The translations under genes were made by a program, and so were the position numbers. Below are positions 31,431-43,839 of a stretch of DNA of 64,000 bases, in pieces. Source of the stretch: Gnetum montanum. Lineage: Eukaryota > Streptophyta > Gnetopsida > Gnetales > Gnetaceae. Position 1 is the first letter of the stretch. Every line of letters starts with the position of its first letter. Location: assembly GCA_015680685.1 (NCBI GenBank), contig MNCI01027262.1, positions 418,338 through 482,337 on the forward strand, read 5' to 3'. Below the pieces are notes generated by a model, which saw only the letters and a program-made list of their open reading frames with translations, did not search any database and was not told the DNA's origin.

Positions 31431-33216
31431 TGACATATCTTCCAAAACAACTGAAAAGAACCTCAAGCCACACATATCTCAAATGAAGTCAAATTGCATA
31501 AAATAGAGAAAGCAATGTAATGAAAATCTACCTAATTGTGCAAATGTAGGGTTAGGGAGGCAAGTATGTAAGCTAGTTTCTAGCCTCGGTAGGCCATGGA
31601 TTCCCAGTTTCAGGTCATAGCAGATCATGGATTGAGCAAGATACATTGACTTAGGCAAGGTGGGAAAGGTTTGAAACATGGGATTAAGCTGGCCTTTTCT
31701 AGGCAATTAGAAATATAGGAGTGCTAGAAAAGTTAGAAAAATTAGAAAATTTTTCTAACTCTAGTTGCTATGCTCCTCCGATGTTACGCATAGGACATGG
31801 GATGTTGCCTAGGGTAGGTGGTACATTAATTATCCTAGGAGAGTATAAATGTGCATTTTTAGCATGGTTAAACTATCATTTTAAAATGTAAAAATAAGAA
31901 GTTACAAACCACTGTGAAATTAGAGATAAGAAAGTCAAAGCATAACAATAGAAGCATAGAATACAGCGTAGCTATTTACCATGATGCATTGAAGTGGCTA
32001 CCAGCATCCCAACCTTGCCAACGTGGATGAGGGGAAGAACACAATGAGATGTCTTCCTAGGGCACACATTAAGAAGAGGAGGGAGTCACTGTTAGCCAGG
32101 TATGGTGCTACACTCCACCCTTGTGTTTCCCTTTCTTGGTTTGTTTGGTCATTTCCTTTGTTTGTGAGGGGCTAGAGTTTTAGGATGACTTGGATTGGGT
32201 AGGGATTGCCATTGTCACCATGATTGCCATGGTGGCTACCATGCATGGCAAAGCAATGTGATTTTTTGGCCATGGCTAGGGTGGCTATAGCCTAGGCTAT
32301 GGGAGAAACAAGGGGGTAGTGGAAGATTTAGGGTAGAGAGTTTGGTGTAGGTGATTGTAGCATAGGGATGCATTGGATAGAGGTGAGACAAGAGTGAGGT
32401 ATTGTAATATGAAAGGATATGTGGGTAAGTTGCAAGGTAAGGAATGTACAAAGGAATGGTAGGGTTGGGCAATGCATGGTGTAGGAGCATGATGGAGTGG
32501 GCAGGGCAACCATGAGGGTGGTTGCTGTGTTACATCCAGTACATGTTATGTATGGCTTCTCTCTTCACATTCTTAGTGCTATGCTCAAATGCTACACTCC
32601 AATGAGGAGTTAGAAATTTTTTTTGAACTCATCCATTTGGAGGTTATACTCTCAAGAGTATAACCAATAGTTAAAGAATTTTTTGAGATTTTTGAGGGTT
32701 GAAGAAAGTAATCAGCAAAGTTAGTAAATTTTTTTGCAAAGCCCACATGAGTTATGCTTCTAGAGAGCATAATCAAGAGTTATAATTTTTTAAGTATACA
32801 TGGGCTACGCTGCCTAGAGTTGCTAAGTGTGAAAATATAGTTGCCAAGTGCAAAAATACAATGCCAAAAACAAAAAAATTCTAAGTGCAAAAATGCTAAA
32901 TGTGGGAAAAATTGCAAGATGTACCATGTAAAAATATCTAAACCTATAAATTAAACATACCAATTGCTAAATATGCAAATTATATGAATGTAAAACATGC
33001 AAATGTGAAATGGGAATGTTAGTGTTGTGCCCCATTGAGTACTAGGCATGTTAGATGGGTGTACTGGCATTCTATGCCTGTGGCGCTCATAGGGAAGACT
33101 AAGGGCTACTAAGACATGCTATTTTATGTCAACTTTTGTTAATGTGTTAAATATAAATTTTGTTTTTTATGTGCATCCAATGTAGACTAACACTTTTTTT
33201 GTTGTTGCAATTGCAG
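31431..33216. other. Spacer of Ogre-DE between RT and the HAD-like exon of the antisense gene
   Basis: Non-coding by eye. It contains CCATGG/GCCATGGTGGCTACC-rich sequence at 32200-32300 and decayed CTATGCTC/AGAGCATA pairs at 32575-32830. Exon 1 of the antisense gene should lie here but cannot be placed. The start of the spacer carries the GTTTTGGAAG relic of the sense-strand splice acceptor. Confidence 0.5.
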
Positions 33217-36200
33217 TGTATTATTGAGACCCATTCTCATTGTGGTGGAGCTGGTAGGCATACTCAGTTGTCTAAGTGAATGTGTGGTGAACACACCTAT
33301 CCTAGACATGCATATGGGTCACTAGGTAGTGTGGTTTAGATCAAGAGCACACATGTTCCTAGAATTCCTACTTCGACACTTCAATGTGATAATGTGGTCA
33401 TACATGGCTAGGGAAGCAACAAGTGTAATCACAGAGACATTGCTGGCTAGGGAAAATTGGTCCATTCTAAGATTCATGTATAATGATCCAACTAATAGTA
33501 ATGGAGTAGGGAATTTAGGCCAATTCCCCAAGGACATTAGACCCTTATCTAGAATCTAGCATATGCTAGAGTTTCAGTGTTATAATAATAACAACATCCT
33601 ATTTGTTTTTCAATGCATACTTACTCTATTCTAGAACCCATCTAGGATAGTGTATTATGCTAGAGGATGAGTCGTTCTATGATTTTAGCAATATCCATTT
33701 GGTTATAACTCATATGAGCATGCTAACCATTTACACATGATGCTAGATTTATAATTTATGAGCTCCACCTTCATGATGAGGAGGGAGCTTTGAACCTGAC
33801 TCACATTTCCCTATAGGAATTCTTATTCTTTGAGAATGTTCGTGAAATTGTGATTGGATAGATTAGATCTAACTTAGTGGAATACCCTCATTGGTACCCT
33901 AAGGCCTATGAGAGATGTCAAACCCATGGTCGGTTAGACATGGAGTGGATGACCCATGTACCTAGCATGGAGGAGGTCTTAATCCCACCACCACCATCAC
34001 ACACACCATTTGTGCCATGTACCTATGGTCCTATGCATTTGATGCTTTGATTTTCTTATGATGCTAACTTTTATTTTGCCTATTGTAGCTGTAGTCACTT
34101 CAGGAGAGGTTACAATGGTTGCTACAGGCCACACTAAGGCTACCCTCATCATGAAGTAGCATTAATTGTGTCATCAAGCCCCAAGAGAGTTGACTAGTAG
34201 GTGTCAAAAGGCTAGGAAAATGGACCTTTTCTTAGCCCTTAGCCTAGACATACTAATGGGTAAAATGGTCAGAATCATTAACTCCTTTATTGAGATTGCT
34301 AATCATTTTGTTACATAGGTTCATGGTGTGTGTGTGTGGTCTTGGACCATACAGATGATTTTTTGTGGTTCTCTTCGGCCTCCCCTCTAAGGACTCATTG
34401 ATTATTGAGAAAACCAACAAAGAGATGGACCATAGGGAAGGTGTTGAGGAGTGGCTATGGGCTCCTAAATCCCACAAAGGCATATTCATCAAGGATGTGC
34501 AAGTGCCTATGGTCCATGAGCTCTACCCCCTTTTTCATGACCATGCATTCCTGAAGCTGCTCTCCAGAGAAAGGTTCTTGGAGTGGATCAAGCTTGGGCA
34601 ATGAGGGACATGTTAGAGGAAGGCATGAAGTATGATTGGACTTCCTACCTTGCCAGTGGCCTATGCACTGAGATCATCAAGCTATGCCACAATGTCCAGG
34701 TGAGGTTACATGTGCACTTCGTGTTCTTTGAAGGATGCCTATGAAGGTTTGTGGAGTTCTTGGTGATACAAGAGGATGGGAAATGGGTGGTGTATCACTA
34801 TAGATAGCTCTCTAAGCCATTTATCAGACATTTGTTCTGCTACCACATGGTCATAGAACCTCCTAGAGGTGATTGGTGAGTCATTTTCTATAATGACTAA
34901 AGGTAACTTAGGGTAGCCTCACTACTCATGTGATAGTATAGGTGCAACCCCACTAGCTGAAACTGGGAACATGGATAGAGCGGTTCACCTCATTGCTAAT
35001 ACAATAGGATTGTCCAAGTTAAAGATCAAAATTCCATGTCCTATTGAGGAGCCTATTCAAGAGGTGGAGGAAGAGAGTAGCAAGAAAATCTGTTTAAGAT
35101 TCTGTGCCTTGTGTTTAGGCATTACAAGTGAGTATGAGTCCTTGGATGTGTTTTTTTTAATTTTATATATTTATAAATTTTTTTGATTTTATTTTTTTTA
35201 TTTTTTTACACGATACTATACTATGATAAGTTGCTATGTTGAGTGTTAGAGATGCTAATCTTAACCTATGTAAATTGTTGGATGTAGGCAAGAGGGCTGT
35301 TGAATTAGCAGTATAGCATGAAGCAGATGATATCCCACCTCAAATTAAGGAGGAGCAGGCACCAATGGATGAAGGATAAGAGGCTACAAAGGTCCTGTGG
35401 TAGTTAGAAAAGGAAGGGGTTGTTGTAGCTAGACAAGGGTGATTTTGATAACCTCTTTGATAGCGTGTAGATGGGTGACCTTCCTTCCCCCGCCCTCCCC
35501 TACCCCGCTCTCACACCTGAGGGCCTATTGGGTAGGAGCTTTGCATTACCATCTGTTGTTGCTCTTTTTAGCTCTTACATCTTTGTCTATTTGATAATTG
35601 TTAAATGTGTTGTTGTATCATATCTAGAAATGTCTCTACTGACAATTCAATGTCTACTTCTACCTTTTGCATGGAGCCATGGGAAAAAGTGATTAATAAA
35701 GTTGCCTTCATAGAAGGCCTAGTTGAAGACATGGCGAATTGCATACAATAGATAGATCTCAAGATTAGTATGTCCATGTTTTCTTACTCTATCTTACTAA
35801 TTTTCTGCTTAGTATGTGGCTGATGTGTTTTTCATATTGTATGCCAATAGGTTCCACGATTTGCTAGGATCCAAGTACAGTGGCTAAATTCGATGCCATC
35901 CTTGAGTTTTCCCTTGAAGTGGAGCAAGTGCCTCATATATGATAAGGCGAGTAAGTGTGCACTTTCATGTGCAAAATAATTATGGGTATGCAAGTGCATG
36001 AACGAGCATCTATGAAACTAGGTGCACAAGCTCCAAGACAAGGGAGTGAGCCAAGATGCCAAATTGGGGGACTTGTAGGCCCACTATAATTTCAAAGAAC
36101 TTGCGATAGAGTGAAAAATACCTAGTAAATAGCCAAGATTGACTATGTTAGATACTAGTTAGCAATTTGTGGTAAGAATGAGGCCACTTGAGAGGTGATT

Positions 36201-36841
36201 GAGTAGTGGCTCCAGATGGACTTTCTGGCTTGGAAGAACCAAGATTGGAAGGACTACAATGCTAAGGTGTACCAATGGGTCTAGACTCAAAAAAATCATA
36301 AACACCACTACAAGCATGAGTAAGAGGCATGCCTTAAAAGGTACAAGGAGGAGTCCATGGAGCACCATTATCGCAATATGTTCCTTGATGCAATTGGTGC
36401 AACATAGGCTTATGAATTGTTTGTTAGTCACATAGTGATGAGTGGGACTCCTAAGAGATAGATCACTGTGCCTTTAAGAGAGGTTTCCTCTACCACATTT
36501 TCATCAGATTTTCCTACATGGACCACCATGGACGAAGGCAAGACCCTCGCAGGCATTGACTTTGGCTAGGAGGATTGGACACAACTATTGAAGGTGGCGA
36601 TCCTCCAATGATTAGAGGTGAGCTTTAGTAGAATGCCTCTAGATATTGATGAGTGCCCCTGTTAGGTTAGTTTAGTTTGAATTATTTTCTACATTGTGAT
36701 AATTTTGAATGCTATGCATTTGTTAGTTAATTTATTGTTTTTTGTTTCTCTAAGTAGGTTTTGGGCAATGGTGTAGGCCCCATCAGAGTAGTAGAGGAAG
36801 AGGAAGAGGAGCCCCAACCCCCACAAAACACCATTAATTGA
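33217..36841 (+). pseudogene. Antisense gene of Ogre-DE, long form
   Basis: The HAD/NIF-like exon starts after TTGCAG at 33216 in the same phase 2 as Ogre-A: RPILIVVELVGILS, MFLEFLLRHFNVIMWSYMA, then a TAG after Ile, then QCYNNNNILFVF. Extra exons absent from Ogre-A follow at about 33830-35800. Blocks there include HWYPKAYERCQTHGRLDMEW, PPPPSHTPFVPC and FLEWIKLGQ, then KWVVYHYR...LSKPFIRHLFCYH and an Ile/Lys/Glu-rich part near 35000. The 3' domain (QWV...TQKNHKHHYKHE, FLDAIGAT) is at 36130-36660. The last exon ends RVVEEEEEEPQPPQNTIN, then TGA at 36839-36841. Many stops are present. No known family matches the middle part. Confidence 0.68.
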
Positions 36842-37029
36842 GTAGCCCATGATCTAGCCCTACTATTGGGAAATTTGGTGCTTTTGACCATTAGTTTATT
36901 TTTGATGTACAATCATGCTCAATATTTGATTGATGGATTAATGAAAATGAGATTAGAATTTATGTTTATTTCTTTTTCTATGTGAAACATGTATTTGCTA
37001 AGTATTGAACATTGGTATGAAATTGGTTA

Positions 37030-37345
37030 ATGTGCTTAGGCCCCTTATGGACCCCATGCCAACTTGAAGCCATTGTGGAAGGGCTATTACTAGTTTTAGG
37101 CCATTTCAAGCCATGGTGATTGCTAGTTTAAGGCCATCTCAAGCCACAAATAAGAGAGAAGGTGTTGCCATTTTTAGGCCATGGTGGGCCATATAAATTG
37201 CTAGTTTAAGGCCATTTTAGGCCATGTGATGGGATTTCTAGTTTAAGATCATTTTAGACCATGTGATGGGATTGCTAGTTTAAGGCCATTTCAGGCCATG
37301 ATGATGCAAGGAAGGTTGCTAGTTTTAGATCATGGCGGGATATTT
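37030..37345. repeat. GCTAGTTTAAGGCCATTT array, Ogre-DE
   Basis: Seven to eight irregular units of GCTAGTTT(T/A)AGGCCATTTxxGGCCATG. They occupy the same place as the 18340-18625 array of Ogre-D2 and match it unit by unit. Confidence 0.75.
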
Positions 37346-37541
37346 TTTTTAATTTTATTGTTTTCTCTTTTATTTTTATTTTTATGTGTTTTAGTGTTTT
37401 TTAATGCATGAAAGGGCTAAGTGATAAAGAATAAACTAATGAAATGGAATAACTAATGCAAAATGCAAGTGACCATGTTAAACATAACTACATAAGTAGG
37501 AGTCGATCGAGACATGTGGAAGTTAGGGATGCATAGGCACC

Positions 37542-38700
37542 TTAATCATGTAAATGTTTCCAAACATGATGTGGGTTAGGAGGTACATAGGCCCTAGCCC
37601 TAGGAGGCACAAGGTGATACTCACCCAAACCTTCATTAGTGGTGTTAAAGGGTAATTCTGCCTAGAGAGCTTCCTCAAGGAGGTTTCCTGCTTCATTCAT
37701 TTTTCTAGATGGATCTATCAAACAAGGTGAACTTTCATCCTCAATGGGTAGCATGTCATCAAGGAATTCTACCTTTGACCCCCATTTTGTATCAACAGTG
37801 ATAATGGTTAGGGAATTCATTGTTACCTTGTATAATTACCTCTCCACCTTCGTAGGGAAGGTGGATCTCTTGATGAATGGGTAAAGAGACGACCTCAAAC
37901 TAGGCTCGCTAGGGCCTTCCTAGGATCAATTTAAACCTAGGAATCTCTTCAATGATGATAAAATTGACCACCATGGGGAATTTCTCCCCTTCCATGAAAG
38001 CTATCATGACTATTCCCCTCATAACAACACATGATCCATTGAGGAATTTTAGACACATTGTCTTAGTTGGCTTAACCTAGTCAATGAGACTAAGTTTGTT
38101 AATGAATGGGAATGGGATAACATTGGTCATTTATAGATCATCAACATGAACCATACAAATTCTACATTACCCTATGTGAATGGTTATGAACATTGGTACA
38201 TTGGTGACTTAACTCTTTTTAGGATCAACCTTAACCACTTCATTATGAAACACCAAGATTGTTGAACCTGATTCCTGAGGCATAGGAAGCATCACAACAT
38301 GGATGGCCTATCATCTACTAGAATGTCCTCCTTGATAGGAATGGAGGCCAACATGTAGACTAATGCTTCATAGTGAGTAGAGGAGGTCATCACTAGGTCG
38401 TACAGGCTCAAAGTTGCATTCTTTTGCTTCAGAGCATGCTTGACCTATGTTAGTGCATCTAGGAAGTCTTTATCGCTTTCTATTATTTTGTTATCCTTTA
38501 CCTCCTCAATGTGGCCCAAGAGACAATTCTATTAGGGAGGGGATTTAGACTTTGCTTGTGTGGTTAGCTTTTGAGCCTCAATTCTTAGTTGTTTGCTGCT
38601 TGCACTTATAGTGGTGTCCTAAGACAATGAGGCCATGGGAATGGAAAACAAGGGGATAGGCATTGGTGGACCTAAATCCATATGTTACCTAATCATTTTG
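37542..38700 (-). pseudogene. Protease region of Ogre-DE
   Basis: It aligns along its length with Ogre-D2 pro and ends at the same stop (TAA 37544-37542). The PMFITIH-like strand near 38190 and the Pro/Arg-rich linker (SHLTPNNRHSRLQFGRPNE) are visible. The catalytic triplet is degraded. Confidence 0.72.
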
Positions 38701-40917
38701 TTGATGAGGCATTCATTAGGCCTCCCAAATTGCAACCTAGAATGCCTGTTGTTGGGTGTAAGATGAGACTTTGGATGGATAGGACCTGACGTAGTTTGCA
38801 CCATCGGACCCAAAGTAGGTAAGGAGTCTAGATGTCGTGGCATCATGATCACAAAGGACATATAGGTTATTATTACCAAAACATGCTGCTAGGCCCTAAC
38901 CACAAAGGGTTCCATGGGCACCCAAGCTGGTACTCTAATGACAAAGAGGGACCTCGAACTAGTTGATGTTGAGGCTCCAATGTTACCTGAGAATACATGA
39001 ACCACAAATGGCTCTTGTGCCAATTTTGCATCATCATCAATGTTGATGACATTGATGACATAACCTACATCACTAGCATTAAGAGGATCTTTGTAAACCT
39101 TCATTTACTATTTTCCTAGGCACACAGGATTGCTATCGTCAAGGACTAGGTGGCCCTAATTGATCATATGCTATATGTCATCCCATAAGGCCAAGCAGTA
39201 TTCTATATCATGACTAGGCAGTTGGTGGTAGTTGCAAAATTAGTCAAACATGAATCTTCTAGGAACTAGGGGCTCATTTGGTGTGGCTACTGATGGATCT
39301 CTAAGGATCTCACAATAGTGTTCATGAAATTTGTGGGCATCCTTAGATATCTACTTTATGCTAGATGCACCCAGCATGAAGCTACTAGCTTGAGAGCTTA
39401 AATGGCTTAATGGGTAGTAATGTATACTTTGAGCAATCCTTATGCTCAAAGCTTGGCCTTGAGGTAGTTTTCTCTATGGCTATTGATGGTGTGGACTAGT
39501 TACTTTGTTGTTGTTGTCTAGTGCCAAATGATTTGTTGTTATTGGCTAGGGTGTGAGGCACTTTAGCCCTCGGTTTAGCATTGTTTGGCTTGGCCCCATC
39601 AGTCATCACTACCAAAGTTGTGATTCCCATTCCTTTTTCTTTTCCTTATTCGTGTGTGCATTTTTGTAAGAAATAAAGGTAGGACCCCTACTAGCATTTG
39701 CATCATCATGGATGCTCTTTGTTTAAGCAAAGGCTTGACTTAGAGAGTGTGGGGCTAAGTAGTATAGCTTCAACTTGATGAAGTTGTTTACTACACCCTT
39801 GTAGATGGCCAATAGGTGGGTCTCTGCTATGGGCTCACATATTTCATTGAGTTTAACATTCCAAAATTGAATGAACTTTTGCACGGGCTCTAAGGAACCC
39901 TACTTAATATCCATTATTTGGTCTAGGGTTGATTTGGGGTTTAAGTTGTACTTGAAGCGAGTCACAAATTGACTAAGAAAATCCTCAAAGAAGATATGGA
40001 GGCCATGGAAAGTGTGTGATACTAGTCTAATGCCTTGCTAGTTAGGGACATGGCAAAGATATGGATAATTTTATGTGGTCATTCTTGCAAGAGAAGGAAT
40101 TCAGATCAAAAGGTTACAAGTGGGCATTGGGATCTCCCTCACCATTATATTTGGTGAACTAGTGAAGCTAAACCCCAAGAGGCAAGGTCAGTGATGGGAC
40201 TGTAGGACTGATAAGGTCATCCTGGTAAAAGTCTATCATGTGGACCATTTCAGAGTTAGTGTCTATAAGATGCATAAGTTCTTCAATAAGCATTTGGATG
40301 AGCTAGAATGTTTGGTCCAGGATTAGGGTGTATGTGGTGGGCAATGCTGGTTGAGCTGCTTACTACATCGCTTGAGTGGCCTCCGATCCTATTTTTGGCT
40401 ATGTAACCACATAGGACAATTATTATGGATACTACTACATATGCTGCTATTATGCGATGGGTACAGAGGATGGCGTCCATCATGTGGTTGTAATATGGGC
40501 CAATGTAGGCAACACCAATGAGATGGATGGAATGTATGGAACTTGGCTCGTGTATGGCTGAGACACCTACACCATGTGCATGTAAGGTTACATTGGCATC
40601 ATAAAGCCTAGCATGGAGGATTGCACAAATTATGCCAAGATCACAAAGGGCATTTTGGCAAATGGCCCTGTGTCTTAATGTACATGCAACACCTAGTGGC
40701 TTTCCAGAATGGTCATGGACCTTAGAGGCGAAGGTGATGCCACTGCCTCGATGAAGGTAGATGATTAAGACCACAGTAAAACAAAACAGGAGGTAGGCTA
40801 CTGAAAGGAGGTGTAGAAGGGATTCTTTTTCTCTAAATGAACCTAAAATTCATCTTGCCCATATTTTAAGGGCTCATCATAGTCTATTGTTGTGTCATGC
40901 TTGTTTGACCCACTCAT
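38701..40917 (-). pseudogene. Gag of Ogre-DE
   Basis: The start is at ATG 40917 (MSGSNKHD). The knuckle-type region lies near 39250-39190. A border block EPFVVHVFSGNIGASTS precedes pro at about 39030. It is collinear with the Ogre-D2 gag and similarly decayed. Confidence 0.73.
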
Positions 40918-41742
40918 TCGCATGAGTTTGTTAAGAAGCCCCCAAAAGGTATTGGTAAGCAGAATAAAGTCATTAGATGCAAGGAGGTATTTCCTCCTGT
41001 TTCAATGTATGATCTCATAACTACATTTTCCATCCATTTCTTAGCAATATAAGGACATAATCGCCTAAATTTTTGTGCATAGAAAGTTGTATTTTTCATC
41101 ATCAAGTACCATGTACATGGATGTTTGATGTCACACTCTAAATTACTACCATGGTTCCAGCACTAGATTGGGTTGGTGGTCAACTTGTGCCACCTACTGG
41201 ATAGGGCAGGCAATAACCGTGCTTAGACCAAAGGTTGAAGGTTGTGTGGGATTCATGAAAAAATGCTATGTGAAAATAAAAAAATTGCAATGCTAAGTAG
41301 AAAATGGCTAAGTGTAGAAACAATTGAAAAAATATCCAAGTAAAGAAGTGCTAAAAATTGTGAAAACTAGCTAAGTGTTGAATTAGCCAAAGAATGACCA
41401 ACTCTAGGAACGTTGCTAAGAAAGTAACTAACTCTAGTGTTATGCTTGCTATGTTAAAGGTAGCTAAGCTCTCATTAAGAACCTATTATACTCTCTAGAG
41501 CATCTAGAGTTTTAGTTGAAAAAATAGATACACTTGGGCTTTCATCTTGCAGGGTTCTAGGGGAATCGATAACTAGGACCAATTTACACCAACTGACTCA
41601 TAGAAAACTCCTATGCTGGCCTAGGATCTAGTTACTACCGTGATAGGTCCATAGGGGTATTGCATCTATGCTAGCTTAAAACTAGTAGTGGAGGTGTAAA
41701 AAGCATGTGGGACTGCCACTAAATGTAGAACGAATGGTGTAT
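40918..41742 (-). other. Ogre-DE leader
   Basis: Non-coding. It is collinear with the Ogre-D2 leader 22172-22982. No other feature seen. Confidence 0.5.
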
Positions 41743-41759
41743 CCCTTCTTCTAGTGCCA
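41743..41759 (-). other. Primer binding site of Ogre-DE, tRNA-Asn
   Basis: On the minus strand TGGCACTAGAAGAAGGG matches the 3' end of tRNA-Asn with two transitions, seven bases from the LTR. Confidence 0.75.
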
Positions 41760-41766
41760 AAAACTA

Positions 41767-43488
41767 TGACTACCAAAAATGTCGATAGTTAGAACACTGA
41801 GAGGTTAGTAGTTGTACAGCTTAATCTTGAACTTGTACAAGGGCCTTGCTGGAAATGGAGATGGGGTGCCCTGAATGATCTTGTTGATCAAACAGGGACT
41901 TATAGGGTGCTCCATCGAGCAAGTGCTAAACGGGTTACATAGTGTTACCAATGGGCACCAAGACTAGCTCGGTTAGTGCGTAGTAGGGTTTCCCAGCCCT
42001 AGAATGGTAGTGTAAACATGTGAATGTTTGAAAAATAGTAGGAAAACACAAGTTCTATGCTAATATGTAACAGAAATTGAGAACAAGAGTGCATCACCGT
42101 AAACAGGGGAGCATAACAAATGTGAAAAAATAGGTAAGAGTGGTACATGGTATACAAACAAGTGCAGTAGATGCATAGTACCATAATCATAGTCTCTAGG
42201 GAATCTGGGCTATGAAATTGACAACTATCATGGAGTCTGAGCCTACTAGGTTGGCTATCGTAGTGTCTTATGGGCTTGCAGTACACTATGATACTGAGTG
42301 GGATACAAAAGGATTGCTAAGATGCTGATATGTGCCAGTGTACAAGGTGCTCAAGGTGCTTTGGGTGCCAAATGATGCTCTAAGGTGTTAACTACCACTT
42401 GAATTTTCTTTACAAATGCTTCAAATGCCCACTACTAGAATGAATTTCCAACCCCTTTTTGAATGCAAGGGTATTTATAGGCTTAGGGTTAGCATGAATG
42501 TGGATTATGTGCCATGTGGCATGAGGGTAGATGGAGATATGTTAGACCCAGTTGCTCTCCCATGGGAGTAGCAAGTGCTACACTCTAGTACACTATAGTG
42601 GATCCCTAGAGGTTGTTGAATTATGGCTACACTACCAAGACTGCATATGCTAGAGTTTGAATGAACATAATGTACTTGCTAATAGTGCAACTTGGAGGCT
42701 ATGCTTTGGGACTAGATCTTCCCCTCTTTCAAATGGAATCAAGCATAGGTACAACTTAGGGAAAAATGGAAACAGGTAAAAGAGATGGAAATTGCTAATC
42801 TTTCTTGCCAAAGCAACGTTGGAGCCATGGTGAAGGCTAATCTTAAGCTCTAGAGGTTTTTGGAGCCTTATATGTAGTGCTATGCTAGCTACACTCTAGA
42901 GCATAACCCAACACTTAGAAAAATTTTGCAAAATATGATGTCCAAAATCAGCTAAAAATTTGGTCTTCTTCCATGCTACCTTGGCTATGCTCTAGAGCAT
43001 AGCAAGAGGGGTAACCTCAAGTTAGAAAATATGCCAAACTATTCCTCCACTTTGAGCTATCTTGACAACTTTTTGCTTGACACTTAGGCAAACTGGCCAT
43101 TGAAAGGTGTGCTACATTAGCTACACTCTAGAGCATAGTAGCAGTAGCAACCCCAAGAGTTAGAGAATTTGCTAAACTTTTTCTTCCATGCCAAATGATC
43201 CTAATAGTTTCTAGCTTGGAACCTAAGAAAATTGGCCATGGAAGTGTGTGCTACACTAGCTATGCTTTAGAGTGTAGCAAGAAAAATTAGAGCGTAGCAC
43301 AAGACTTTGAAAATTTTTTGTGCAACTACTATCAACACTTAGAGAAATTTGAAAAATAGGGCTTGTGATACATGCTACGCTGGCTATGCTTGGGAGTGTA
43401 GCACCAACACTTAGAAGAATTTTCCAAATTTTGACACTTAGATAAATTTGTAGTTGCAATGTTGAAGCCCAAAATTGGTGTTGTTTCA
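41767..43488 (-). repeat. Ogre-DE 5' LTR (1,722 bp)
   Basis: On the minus strand it begins TGAAACAACACC and ends GGTAGTCA. The TATA box is at 42479-42472. It has more U3 palindrome units than its partner LTR, including a perfect 20-bp palindrome at 42984-43003. Confidence 0.83.
42880..43410. repeat. CTATGCTCTAGAGCATAG palindrome series in E LTR U3
   Basis: About five copies at intervals of 110-150 bp (near 42890, 42984, 43112, 43260 and 43380), the second a perfect palindrome. Between them lie ACACTTAGAAAAATTTTGCAAA-like linkers. The same design is in the D LTR (24145-24380) and F LTR (55545-56000). Confidence 0.75.
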
Positions 43489-43839
43489 GTAAATTAATTC
43501 TGTACTATTACCTTTTGGTACTATAAGGATACTTGACAAGGTGAAATTGTAGAAGCTTTTTGTAAAGTTCTTTTTAAGCTCTATCATTGCTTTATCATAA
43601 GATAAAGTTACTAACATGGTAAAGCCATTTTGTAGAGCTGAATTTCATCCTCATGAACTAGCTCCAAAAGCTAACATGTTAGTATGCTATGTAATCATAG
43701 AACTTCTTATAGAACTAAATTTCATGTATAAGAAAATGGAGAAGCTTACATGGAAAAGAAAATTTGTAAACCTAAAGTGGCTTGCAAAACCAATTTTTAG
43801 AACCTACTTTTAGTTTTACAAATCTATCTTTTTCTCTAC
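43489..43839. other. Unassigned spacer between Ogre-DE and Athila-G
   Basis: AT-rich sequence with a 65-codon plus-strand frame (43616-43813) of no recognisable family. It shows no LTR or pol similarity. It may be an older host or element fragment. Confidence 0.4.

Larger units (their letters stand above)
23007..43488 (-). mobile_element. Ogre-DE: full-length Ogre-like element, about 20.5 kb
   Basis: Complete order on the minus strand: 5' LTR 43488-41767, primer site, gag, pro, spacer with antisense gene, RT, RNase H, aRNH, integrase (split by a solo LTR), 3' UTR, polypurine tract, 3' LTR 24448-23007. A size of about 20 kb is typical of the Ogre type. All frames are broken by many stops. The LTRs differ by internal repeat number and many transitions, so it is old. 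Confidence 0.87.

Noticed and set aside
32236-32513. Three overlapping Pro/Leu/Ser-rich minus-strand frames
   Set aside because: Low-complexity translation of CCATGG/GGTAG-rich spacer; not conserved in the Ogre-F spacer.
43489-43839. A host gene in the only spacer without element similarity
   Set aside because: The longest frame is 65 codons with no recognisable family or splice structure.
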